Assembly (NCBI GenBank): GCA_030789695.1
Contig: CM061139.1
Span: 203,147,641 to 203,211,640 of the forward strand
Direction: 5' to 3'
Length of the DNA stretch: 64,000 bases
Source of the DNA: Scilla litardierei
Taxonomy: Eukaryota; Streptophyta; Magnoliopsida; Asparagales; Asparagaceae
The position numbers were made by a program, and so were the translations under genes. Positions 21,145 to 31,189 of the stretch are shown here, piece by piece; the first letter of the stretch is position 1, and every line of letters starts with the position of its first letter. The notes below the pieces were generated by a model. That model made no database searches, was not told the DNA's origin, and saw only the letters and a list, made by a program, of their open reading frames with translations.

Positions 21145-22407
21145 TGTAACGACCTGTATTTTTCGTAAACATTTAAACTAAATATTTAAAGTAATTTCAT
21201 TTTAAAAGACATTTTGTAATGGTTGATCAGGAGTTTAAACTGATTTCAAAAAAATTCTTATAAAAATATTTTGAAACACTGGACTTATTATAAAGTATTT
21301 CAGCAATTTCTGATTTCCTCAAATACCCAAAACATTTCTGTTAAAATTCATCTTCCAAAATTACCGTTTTGATTCAACGAATTTATTTTCTATTCAAACG
21401 TCTTCAAAACATTTTCAAACTTCTGCAGTAGCATCCTATGATCAATTAGGGCTCCCCACATTAATTTCATAATTTTCGGATATCATTTCAGTCTAGAACC
21501 CACATACCCGCTTTCTAAACGTTTTGGCCAAAAACTAGTATTCCCGTAGCCCAAACCCTGAAACGGACTTCGTATTCGCCATCCTTGCGACGATACGATC
21601 CCGTGGGTATGTTTTCGTAATTTTTCGGACACGTTTGCTAGTATGGGCAAAATCGTGATTTCGTTACAATTTATACCGCTATCGTCACAAATTACCCTAG
21701 CTAATTACTAATTACCTTAACCTAATTAACTATTAGATTAACCTAACCATACCTAAAACGTGTTAGGGGATACGTTTAAAACTTTCCTAACTTAGTCTAA
21801 CCCCATTTAATATTTAGTCCTAAAGCTAACCTAACACTATTAAATACATTTGACTAATAAACCCAAGCTTAACTATAAATAACCCCTACCCTCTCTTTCT
21901 TCCTCAGCTCACAAACCTAAGCCCGCTCGAACCCATGCAAACCCACTCACACACACAGACAATCCCTCTCTCTCTCAGTTCTCTCTCTCTTCCCCTCTAA
22001 CTCTCGTTCCCTCCCTTACCCATGCTCTCCCATCCATCTCTCCGACCCACGTCTCCGAAGACGCTTCTCCGAGCCCCGACGTACGGCGATCGCCCCCGAA
22101 GCCGCTGCCTTCCGCAGCTTCCGCCAACGTCGCCCGACGTCGAGACCCCCATGCTGCCATCCAACGCCGCTCATCGACGGAGCGCCACCGCCCTCTGGCC
22201 TCGTCACCGTCACCCCTTCGCCCCGACCTCGCCATCGTGCTCCGACAGCGGGCACCCACCACCGACACCAAGCCTCCGCCACCGTAGCACACCGTCATCG
22301 CCAGGAGGCAGCACCGCACGGCCACCCGCTCGTCGAAGCTCCATCACGTCGCCACAGCTAGTAAACCGCACGGCCACCCGCTCGTCGGAGCTCCATCACG
22401 TCGCCCA
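21145..22407 (+). repeat. Right LTR of the non-autonomous element, truncated
   Basis: Matches the first 1.2 kb of the left LTR to about 22359. Then AGTAAACCG is followed by a second copy of a roughly 36-bp LTR piece (GCTCGTCGGAGCTCCATCAC region), and AGTAAACCG appears again before unrelated DNA. The remaining 2.6 kb of LTR and the other half of the rrn23 target are missing. The repeated AGTAAACCG suggests repair with a short templated copy. Confidence 0.8.
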
Positions 22408-23587
22408 AATCAGTAAACCGGTGCCCCACCACAAGCATGTTCCTTCTGAAACTGCAGCAAACGCGTGCACTTCGTAAGAATGAAAAGAATCCGTGTGTGG
22501 GCTTGCTTCAATGTATCCATTTTGCGGTGAAATCAAAAGATCAAATGGCAAAGTTTGTAATTAATTAGCAAATTTAAGAGTAATAGTTAAAATCTAATTA
22601 AGTTTAAATTTGTAATTTCGAAAAAATTAACAATTACGGTGAAAAAATAAGAATATGTGGTGCATCTAACAACACTCTTTTGAAAAATCCAAACATCTCA
22701 GAGATAGATATAGAGGTAGGAATTTGTCGAGCGAACCGCACTCCTTCGCATACGTCAGGAGTCCATTGATGAAAAGGGGCTGGGGAAAGCTTGAACGGTT
22801 GGAGTCTTTGAAATAACAATTGGTGAATCATAACCCTGATAATATTGATATGAGTGTTATGACCGCTATAGACGGTCCGATGCTAAACAAACGAAATATT
22901 TTGAAGGTGGGTGCCAACTGTTTTTGGGAGGATTTTAAAAATGCTACAAATTTGAGACTTTGAATGTGCTAAAAAATTTAGAGAGAATATTTTGAATGCC
23001 CATGTACCTTTTTATGTCTTAATAAAGGTCTCCTCAGTCAGGCAGCTGGATTGAGCTGTCCAGTATAAAACTCATCTGGACCAGCCCATGCTTCTTTGTA
23101 CCAGGAAAGGGCACAGTGCATGTGCCTGAGATACGCAAAATGGAAAGTCATCCGTCATCAGCACGCCCCTTGGTCCTTAATACACTGGTAATTACAACAT
23201 TCAGACCATCATCACTCTCTCAATTACTCCAACATAATATCACAAAATAATCAAAATCGGGCTTCACGGTCGCACAAGCAACTAATAAAAGAATAAAAGC
23301 ACATGTTCACTACACCAAATTTTCATGAACCGAAACCAAAAATGTCCACGCAACCAAACACAAGACATCGCCTCATCTTCATTGATCAACAAAACTTTTA
23401 CTACCATTACACAATTAGGCTGAAGCTAACAAATCAGTCTTATACGGTATCCAAATCAATTCCAAGACCTGGACATATGTTACATTACTTTGAACGGCAA
23501 AGCCCTTCCGGGCCCTAACATATCCGGTCACCTTAAACCATTCAAACAGAAATTTCTCCAAACACGCCTATTTTCTGTGTCATTTCT
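22408..23587. other. Non-coding DNA beside NAF1, with repeat remnant
   Basis: No convincing gene. Around 22885-23010 the sequence (ATATTTTGAAGGTGGG ... GAGAATATTTTGAATG) resembles the dispersed repeat at 1-1745 and 40320-40675, and may be the far half of the copy interrupted by the organelle and retrotransposon block. The part from about 23100 to 23587 should contain the NAF1 3' untranslated region (minus strand). I saw no clear AATAAA signal. Confidence 0.4.
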
Positions 23588-25174
23588 CTACCCATTCTGT
23601 TTGTTGCTGCCTCCACGGCCAAAGGATCGGTGTCCTCCTCTCTGATAAGGCCTTCTTCCCCTAAAGGACGATCTTCCCCGATTAAATTGTCCAATATTAT
23701 GACGCGGCCTCACATCACCCTGGTTAACAGCTGGGCGAGGCTGCCCTTGGTTCTGCAAGTTGCCCGAAGCCGAAGACCCTTGGGGGTTCACATTGCCGCT
23801 CGTAAACGGCCTCACACCACCCTGGTTAACAGCTGGGCGAGGCAGCCCTTGGTTCTGCAAGTTTGCCGAAGCCAAAGACCCTTGGGGGTTCACATTGGCG
23901 CACCCAAACGGCCTCACATCACCCTGGTTAACAGCCTGTTGAGGCAGCCCTTGGTTCTGCCGGTTGCCCAAAGCCGAAGACCCATGGGGGTTCACATTGC
24001 CACACCTCACATCACCCTGGTTAACAGCCGGTTGAGGCAGCCCTTGGTTCTGCCAGTTGCCCAAAGCCGAAGACCCTTGGGGGTTCACATTGCCGCACCT
24101 CACATCACCCTGGTTAACAGCCGGTTGCGGCAGCCCTTGGTTCTGCCAGTTGCCCAAAGCCGAAGACCCTTGGGGATTCACATTGCCGCTCCCAAATGGC
24201 ACCTGACTGAACACACCTTGTCCCATGAGTCCAGCAAGAGCTGATGAAGGATCAATAGATGGATTTGTTAATCCAGCAGCCCACGGAAAATTGCCAGGGG
24301 CAGCTCCAATGTAAGGAACAAGGTGCTGCTGCTGCTGCTGCTGATACGGCATTATTCCGCTAGCAAAATTGTTAAGAACTTGAGCCTGGTTTTGGAGATG
24401 GCAAATCAGATCTCCAATCTGCTGACCAGATAACCAATTCAGAGGACCACCACCTCCTTGCATTGCCATAAACTGCGGCGAAGGGGAGAATCCCCCTTGG
24501 ATGCCCATGGCATGTGCCTGAGGGGGAAATCCATGTACAGGACCAGCATTGAGCTGCTGAACTGTATTCCCAAGGGCACCGCTAACGCCCGTCTGGAATG
24601 CATGCGGCTGAGACTGAAATGCTGGCATCACAGATGGAGAGGGAACTACACTACCTGAATTTGCAGACTCACGAGTATCATTGCAGCTGAACTCTGGCCG
24701 GTTCACAGCTCTCACTGGCAACGAGTGAGGAGGCTGCAGCAGCTTGTCCCGAAACCCAGCACTCTTCTTCTTGCCAAATCCAGGCTCTTGATTCCCAGAG
24801 TTTGCATTCCTCTTATTTTGTCGCAGAGATCGCCTGTACTCAGCTTCCTTCTCATCATCAGAGAATTCCGCTTCATCAGTGACCTCCTCGTCATCAAATC
24901 CTGATGCATCATACCCTTTCTGGTATAGGTACTTTTCATTCAAAATGTGGTTGGCAAAATCCACAACAAAAGAAACGGCAACACCAACTCTGATCTCTGG
25001 AGGAACTTCTTTGTCAGAGTTGTACCTGACGATATAGTAGGGGTTCTTAACGGGTCCAAATATTTCGTCAATTATCCCTAATGGAGACCTTATTTCGGTA
25101 ATCCAGAGAATAGATCCTTCATTGAGAGGGCTGTGCTTCTCAGAACCCTCCACAATTACTCTGTTTCCTAAGAT
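23588..25174 (-). CDS. NAF1: NAF1, H/ACA snoRNP assembly factor: last exon
   Basis: Last exon of the gene for NAF1, the nuclear chaperone that binds the pseudouridine synthase and the snoRNA during H/ACA snoRNP assembly and is later replaced by GAR1. The exon opens after a pyrimidine-rich acceptor (...TTTAACAG at 25175) with ILGNRVIVEG and encodes 528 residues to the stop at 23588. The Gar1/Naf1 core occupies about residues 1-85 (NEGSILWITEIRSPLGIIDE, FGPVKNPYYIVRYNS). An acidic stretch follows (EVTDEAEFSDDEKEAEY), then a Gln/Pro-rich middle with QQQQQQ, five tandem repeats of 31-34 residues, and an RG-rich end (RGRSSFRGRRPYQRGG). There is no start codon in this exon: the frame joins, phase 0, to 51553-51630. 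The acidic N-terminal exons usual in the family were not found. Confidence 0.93.
   Translation of the reverse strand: MLGNRVIVEGSEKHSPLNEGSILWITEIRSPLGIIDEIFGPVKNPYYIVRYNSDKEVPPEIRVGVAVSFVVDFANHILNEKYLYQKGYDASGFDDEEVTDEAEFSDDEKEAEYRRSLRQNKRNANSGNQEPGFGKKKSAGFRDKLLQPPHSLPVRAVNRPEFSCNDTRESANSGSVVPSPSVMPAFQSQPHAFQTGVSGALGNTVQQLNAGPVHGFPPQAHAMGIQGGFSPSPQFMAMQGGGGPLNWLSGQQIGDLICHLQNQAQVLNNFASGIMPYQQQQQQHLVPYIGAAPGNFPWAAGLTNPSIDPSSALAGLMGQGVFSQVPFGSGNVNPQGSSALGNWQNQGLPQPAVNQGDVRCGNVNPQGSSALGNWQNQGLPQPAVNQGDVRCGNVNPHGSSALGNRQNQGLPQQAVNQGDVRPFGCANVNPQGSLASANLQNQGLPRPAVNQGGVRPFTSGNVNPQGSSASGNLQNQGQPRPAVNQGDVRPRHNIGQFNRGRSSFRGRRPYQRGGHRSFGRGGSNKQNG
23704..24195 (-). repeat. NAF1: Coding minisatellite in NAF1 (five units)
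   Basis: Five tandem units of 93-103 bp encode GNVNPQGSSALGNWQNQG followed by LPQPAVNQGDVR and a variable tail (C, RPFGC, RPFTS or RPRHN). The two N-terminal units are nearly identical in DNA, which points to recent expansion. All units keep the frame. The Asn/Gln/Gly-rich composition suggests a disordered tail. Confidence 0.9.
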
Positions 25175-25269
25175 CTGTTAAAAAAACAGAAAATCAACAG
25201 GGATGAATTATGTGGTCAGACCTCATTAGGTAAGAGCGCTAGAAGATTCAGAGCATCAAATGGAAGGTG

Positions 25270-25530
25270 TAGATAGATCTGCAAGCATATAGAACAAAAA
25301 AGGGGGCTGATAAATGGAGGGATGGAGGAGAAATGGACAGGAGAGCAGCTTGAAGCAATCAATTTGGCATATAATAACATTAAGTTTAAACATGTGATTT
25401 GCAAGTGAAATGCTATTATAGAACAAAAAAGTGCAGCTAAAGGGAGGGAGGGAGGGAGGAGAAACAGACAGGAGCAGCTTGAAGCAATCAATTTGGCATA
25501 TAATAATACTAAGTTTAAACACGTGCAGAG
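25270..25530. repeat. Two-copy tandem repeat near the NAF1 acceptor, period 129 bp
   Basis: The block with AGCAGCTTGAAGCAATCAAT and TTGGCATATAATAA occurs twice, shifted by 129 bp, with moderate divergence and a GGAGG run expanded in the second copy. It lies inside the intron, within 350 bp of the acceptor. Confidence 0.75.
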
Positions 25531-25910
25531 CACGTGAAATGTAAATTATAAAGTTTTAAAAAAATAAAATTTTCCATAAAGACGCTGACAATATTTAGTC
25601 AGACTCGATTAAAAATAAAGTAATCATAAACGACTAATTTGATAGATTTTCTCTTAAATTTGATTGAACTCTTAATTTTAGAATTTAATTAAGATTAATT
25701 TTTTAATGAGAAACTAATCTTAGAGTTATCATTGAATTATCATTTAATGAATTTTCTTTTTCATTTCATTAAACTCTTAATTTTAGCAATCCACCATAAT
25801 AGAAATATTTTGCAATGAGACTTTTCTATGAAAACTTTATTGATAATTTATTAATTCTAACTAATTTAGTTAGGTGTTATACTTGAATTCTAATTTGGTA
25901 CTAGAAATAA
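25531..25910. other. AT-rich intronic sequence
   Basis: No gene. Degenerate motifs such as AAACTCTTAATTTTAGAATT recur here and also near 39720-39840 and 49920-50300, so these three intronic stretches belong to one old AT-rich repeat family. Confidence 0.4.
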
Positions 25911-26476
25911 CCCGTGCACATAGTGCACAGTGACCAACGAAAAACCCGCACAGAATGCAGTGCACGCGCACAACCGACAAAAGAGCGAGAAAAATGGGTG
26001 TGTGGGTATTGTCGGGATGAGGCGGGACCAATGTGCAACCAAAAAAGAGAGAATTGCGCGGGGGGAGGGTGTGTAAAAGCCCAAGGGGCCAGACCCAATC
26101 TTCTCTCTTTATCATTTTTTTCCCTTTTTCGTTTACCTTGCAGCCCATCCCACCACAGCCCACTTCCCCCACTAACCCTTCCCCGCACGTGCGGCACGTG
26201 TACCCCACCAACTTAATCTCTCTCTCTCTCGACTGAGGCGACGACTCGAAACTGACCCTCTCTCGTTTTTTCACGCTCTTTCGTTTCCTTTGACATGAAG
26301 GAAAGAGAACGACGCAGCCACCGAGGCTTCTCTCCTCTCTCTACCTAGCGAGGCACGTGCTCTCTCTTCACCACTCCTCGACGACATAAAAGCCAGGGTA
26401 TCGACACGAATACAACTTCGTGGTGACTCCACGATTTTTCTACCCTATTTCTGAGCATCAAAGCCCTCATCCTCCC

Positions 26477-26485
26477 CTATATAAG
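26477..26485 (+). promoter_or_regulatory. TATA-like box in LTR of third Del-like element
   Basis: CTATATAAG preceded by a C-rich stretch. This is the only clear core-promoter motif in this LTR, and its position before the part shared with the right LTR fits the other two elements. Confidence 0.5.
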
Positions 26486-27763
26486 CTCGGGTAAGGCTAG
26501 CGTTTTGGATTCACACGAAAAATAATTTTCAAGGATTTTTGGGATATTTCTCTTGAATTTGAATTCAGATTTTGAGTTGGAGCTGGGTTTTTCTCTTCGG
26601 AATCCTCCAACAGTTGACGGATTGTGGTAAAATCATTTTGATTCTTTAATTATGGTTTTAAATTTGTGATTTTGTTGTAAATACGTGCAATGATGATCTG
26701 ATAAAGACTCGGTTGTTGTCGGGACTTGGCGACGACCCTCGCCACTGCCCATAGATGTGCCGTGATTATCCCTTGGGTTTTTGGTTTCAACTGTGGCCTT
26801 CAGAGATTTCTTCGCCCATGTCCATGATGTGTTTTGGGGTATTCCCCCACTGTCGGGACTGCTCGTCTTCCCTAGCCCAATGTCGTGACTTGTGAGCCCC
26901 TCCTATACCTCTGTTGTGACTGGCGTGGGGTTTAAACCCCTACCTGGCCATCCTAATGCCTTGCCGTGACATGTCTAGCTCTCCTGATGCCTTGTCGTGA
27001 CATGTGGCCCCCTAGGTCTTGTCGTGCCCTCCTTGACCTAGCCGCGACTGAATCTGGGCACCATTCCCTATGTCGTGACTGAGCAATAGGGTTTTCTCAT
27101 GTTGTGATTGTTTTGGAATTTTCTGGTTTCCTTGGATGGTGGCTATAAATATCGCTTTAAAGGCCATTGGAATTGTAAACCAAGGTTTGGCCTCTAAAGG
27201 CCGTTGGAATTGTGGGATTTACTGCATGTTGGATCATACTCCAGGCCAGTGCCTGAAGGATCATAGTTTACCACCTATGGGATCATAGGCTACTGCCTGA
27301 AGGATCATATAAAACCATAAACATATGATTAAGTCCCGTAAAACGATTGATGATAAAAACTATTTGAGATCATCACAATTACCCCATCCCCCTAGTGTCC
27401 ATCCCCCGTACTTAAAGTGCGACACCGATCATTACCTTGACACGCAGGTTAGCTCGAATTAATTATTTTATATTTCTGTTTAAGTTTTTCTGGCATGTTA
27501 AAGCAATCTGCTTGTTGTCTGCTATATATATGCTCCTTGACGCATGATTAAAATAGTACGACTCATATATGCTCCATGTTAACATCTATATATCATGCTA
27601 AATGTCTCATTGTTTCCTGTCGATATATGCTACACGTCTCCTAAATAATCATAGCATAATCTCGCACAATGGCCCATAGCATTGGGAATAATTGATATGT
27701 TGAGTGTGTTATGAAAATCAAAAATGGATTGAAAAGCAATTGGAATATATGTATTGTTACTGT

Positions 27764-27898
27764 GTCAGACTTTATACATCGTGTTACCACTTAGCAGTGT
27801 CATGTGTTTTTAATAAACAGTCGCTACCCCCTGGTATGTGCCGCTTTCCTAATCAAAAGATAGGAGAGCACCCCTTCTCCCGAAGTTACGGGGTCATT
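27764..27898. pseudogene. Organellar large-subunit rRNA fragment inserted in an LTR
   Basis: About 135 bp present in the left LTR but absent from the matching place in the right LTR (38287-38300). It contains conserved rRNA-complement phrases: GTGTTTTTAATAAACAGTCG, GGAGAGCACCCCTTCTCCCG and GAAGTTACGGGGTCATT. These are typical of organelle/bacterial-type 23S rRNA. From memory the context fits mitochondrial 26S rRNA better than plastid, but that is not certain. TGTCA occurs once in the empty LTR at the joint. Confidence 0.75.
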
Positions 27899-28599
27899 CC
27901 TGTTGAAACACGCTTGTTAGAATAGAATCTTGAAAATATGACTGGAACTGGAATGACATAGCACACCACCACCATCATATGATTGTTTCAATGTGGCCAA
28001 AACTTAATCCAAAACTTTATTTCCTAAATCAGGCTTTAAAATAATTAAATAGTACCAATTTAGAATTACACTTGGACTGTATAACTGAGACACTGAGAGA
28101 TATACACTTGACATACACTTGGCACTTCAGACTCAATGGATTTTGGGGGTAAATCATATTAGTGGGAGTGTGGGAGCGACTGGAGCCATGCTCTTATTGA
28201 CATTGACCACATCAGATGTTCTGGTCAGGTCACATTATGAATCCGATGGACCCCCAATGCTTCGCCAGACTTAATTAATGAGTCTCACAATGTTACTCTT
28301 CGGCCTGGTAGCCCTAATGTTCCTACTTTGGACCTGGCCCGAGTGTGCGTCATGTGGTTCTGAGATGAACTCCTTGGTTACTTAATATACTCTCCAATAT
28401 GATTCACAGCCTAGATTTGGCATAAATTGATATGACCATATTAGTATCGCTTTAAATTATCAACTGAGTTGCATGTTTGTAAATTCTAGTATACGCCTAA
28501 TAGAAATTATTAATTAACATGGTATTAGTTCCTAATTCCTGCTTTCTAGTTAGTGTTTACTCATGCTCACATGTTTGAATTCCAAAATTCTAGGATTAC

Positions 28600-29577
28600 T
28601 GTTATTACGACCTAAAGATCGTGATACTTCGACCTTCCATCCAAGATTCGCCAGACACACGGCAAGCTCGCCCGTCCTCCGCAAAGTCACCCTCGACTAG
28701 TGGGAAGGGTGCACTACGCCACAAACCTCGCTAGTTGGTCGTCCGCTTCCCTCCAAGCTCGCCAGGCGAACAACCAGGTTGCCCGTCGTCCTCAAGGAGC
28801 GACCGAACGACCCATGTGAGGCCCCGCTCCTTGGACGTACCTCGACGATCCTTCAGCTTATCGAACACAACAAACGCCCTTGTACGAGAAAGCCACTGAC
28901 ACTTCCGCCACTCGACAGCCTGACAAAGCACCCCTGGCCACTGCGCCGTCTGACCGTTTGGTGCTTTCGGCTCTGACACTTTGATAAAGCACCCCTGGCC
29001 GTTGCGCCGTCTGACAAAAGCAATGTTTGACACGCACAGCTCTGACATCCTCGGCCGAACCTTCTGCAGTCTGACACGCCAGCTCAGTCCTACCTAACCG
29101 CCTCCATCAGCTATAAATACCCCTCCATCTCCATCGAGAGGGGGGTTGGCTAATTAATTCTCACTCTCACACAAGAGCAAATATCGTCCATATATTTGTT
29201 CTTCCACCCTAGCTCGCCACGTAAAGTCGACCTACATCTAGCTCGGCCTACGTGTCTGATCCACATTCCTAAGCCCTCATTCTGACTTAGGCATCGGAGA
29301 GGCTGCGGGTTGGAACCCAACCCAGCCTTTCTGACGAGCTGCTCTTTGTGCAGTTGGGCTCGTCCAAGCAACGAGCAACCGACGACCAACTCGAGGAGAG
29401 CGGCGAACAAGCGGCGGACTTGCAGGATTGATCCAGAGATCGACCTCTGAAGTGCACCTAGCCTCTACACCCCCAAACACTCGTAAACGTCCTACCAAAT
29501 CACCCACATTTGTAACCAATGTGCCCTTGGTTCCCCCTCTATATAAATTCATTGTACGCAGATCTTACCCCGCAATA
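28600..29577 (+). repeat. 5' LTR of Tat A
   Basis: Starts TGTTATTACGACCTAAAG, with a three-base addition relative to the other copy. A TATA-like CTATAAATAC lies at 29111-29120, and CTCTATATAAATTC occurs close to the LTR end. The end is placed just before ATTGACACCGTCTGTGGGAA. Confidence 0.85.
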
Positions 29578-29578
29578 A

Positions 29579-29596
29579 TTGACACCGTCTGTGGGA
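29579..29596 (+). promoter_or_regulatory. Primer-binding site of Tat A
   Basis: TTGACACCGTCTGTGGGA follows the LTR. It resembles the TGGCGCCGTCTGTGGGAA region typical of Tat elements with two changes, so it is a slightly mutated site. Confidence 0.7.
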
Positions 29597-29612
29597 ACGA
29601 AGGGTCACACCC

Positions 29613-29930
29613 ATGTCAAACTCCATACCTATCAACCGCAGTCCCACCCGTGGCAAAGCCCACATGGATGAGGAGTCGCACTCTCACCAGAGAACTCTCT
29701 CGACGGACCTACCCCCTGAGGGGATGGCTGAGACCATTCTGGCCTCAGCCCATGCTCTCCAACAAAGCTTCGAAGTCTTTGCTAGGATGGTGAAAGACTT
29801 CGAAGCGGCCAGAGCTGAAGCACCCACAGGCCCCTCTGAGCCCCCAAACTTGAGGCGAAACCTTCGTCATCGGTTCGAAGAAAAAGCGGTCGCTCAGCGA
29901 AGAAGGTCGAGAGGCGAGCCCTATCGTTCG
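29613..29930 (+). pseudogene. Tat A gag, N-terminal fragment
   Basis: Frame of about 106 codons starting MSNSIPINRSPTRGKAHMDE and ending in an Arg-rich stretch (HRFEEKAVAQRRRSRGEPYR). Its position right after the primer-binding site marks it as the Gag start, although this part of Tat Gag is poorly conserved. The sequence then runs directly into the integrase zinc-finger region, so the rest of gag and most of pol are deleted. Confidence 0.6.
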
Positions 29931-31085
29931 TAATCTTCGACGGCGTTCTCTATCGGAAGCGCCGCACCAGATACGACATCTTGCCTTACCTGAAGTGTCT
30001 GGTGCCAGACCAAGCTGAACAGGTCGTCCGAGAGGTGCACTAAGGCTTCTGTGGCAACCACTATGGCGAGCGCACCATCGTCCACAAGGTAGTGCGTCAG
30101 GGATACTACTGACCGATCATGCTCCATGATGCACTCCAATATGTCAAGAAGTACGGAGAATGCCAAAAGTTCTACATGCACACCGCTGCACCACCGACCG
30201 ACCTAGTTCATATTCTCAGCCCGATCCCGTTCGCCAAGTGGGGACTCGACATCGTCAGACCTTTACCGAAGGCGTCTGGAGGGAGGAAGTACCTCGTCAT
30301 CGCAGTCGATTACTTCACTAAGTGGATCGAGGCCGAACCGCTGGTGCACATCGGCTGGAAAGGTATGAAGAGCTTCTTGTGGATGTCCATTGTATGCCGC
30401 TTTGGGGTGCCTCGCTCCATAGTGACAGATAATGGAAGGCAGTTTGACTGCACGGACTTTCAAGGCTTCCGTTCGGAATGGGGCAGCAAGCTGCACTTCG
30501 CTTCTGTGGCTCACCCGCAATGCAATGGAATGGCGGAGTTGGCGAACAAATGCATACTGGACCCCCTGAAGAAGGTCGGCGACGCGCTTGGGGCCTGGCC
30601 GAACGAGCTATCGGGCATCCTATGGTCGTACCGAACAACTCACAATGCATCGACCAGTAAGAGTCCGTTTATGCTCGCGTTCCGGGCCGAGGCAGTCGTC
30701 CCTGTAGAAGTGGGAGAAGAGACACTTCGGCTCAAATACTTCGATGAAGATGTCAACATGGAAAGCCTCGACCTCAACCTCGAGCTCATCGACGAAGTGA
30801 GAGACCGAGCTCTGACAAACCTCGTCAAGCACAACCAAAGGTTGGCTCAGCACTACAACTCCCGAGTGAAGAAACAGAGCTTCAGAATCGACGACCTAGT
30901 CCTCAGGGACGCGACCTTCAAACCGGAGATCGCTCGCCGAGGGAAGCTCGCAGCAAAATGGGAGGGCCCCTATGAAATCATTGACATCATCGGGCCGGCT
31001 ACATACATCCTGACAACATGGACGGCGGCGAGCTGGCCCACCAGTGGAATGTGGAACACTTGCTCAAATACTATCAGTAATTTCA
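29931..31085 (+). pseudogene. Tat A integrase
   Basis: The N-terminal zinc-binding region lies around 29931-30170, with several stops (FDGVLYRKRRTRYDILPYL, later YGECQKF). The catalytic core follows in an open frame from 30119: KWGLDIVRPLPKASGGRKYL, AVDYFTKWIEAEPL, IVTDNGRQFD, then VAHPQCNGMAELANK and LWSYRTTHNASTSKSPFMLA. The C-terminal linker GKLAAKWEGPYEII ends near 31000. The wording is typical of Tat/Retrosat-type integrases. Integrase inserts the cDNA into chromosomes. Without reverse transcriptase this copy cannot act alone. Confidence 0.88.
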
Positions 31086-31189
31086 TGAATTTTAATGAAA
31101 TTATCTGCTTTTCCTGCAAATGCTCAAATTTTGCCGTCTCCATTTGGAAATTTCAGTTCTCCTCGAACATTGTCGAATTCCGGGGCAAG

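Larger units (their letters stand above)
15197..22407 (+). mobile_element. Non-autonomous Del-like LTR element (no gag-pol)
   Basis: Element on the plus strand. The left LTR is 15197-18995 (3.8 kb), the internal region 18996-21144 (about 2.1 kb) and the right LTR starts at 21145. The ends match the autonomous-type element at 2789-13587: LTR ends TGTAACGACC and GGTCGTTACA, the same primer-binding candidate, a homologous leader, the last bases of pol plus the 3' tail, and the same polypurine tract. No protease, reverse transcriptase, RNase H or integrase is encoded; the middle is filled with unrelated sequence. It would have to be mobilised by proteins of a related element. The right LTR stops near 22407, so no target duplication can be checked. 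Confidence 0.85.

Noticed and set aside
25270..25530. CRISPR-like or other spaced array
   Set aside because: Only two units, in a plant intron; an ordinary tandem duplication.
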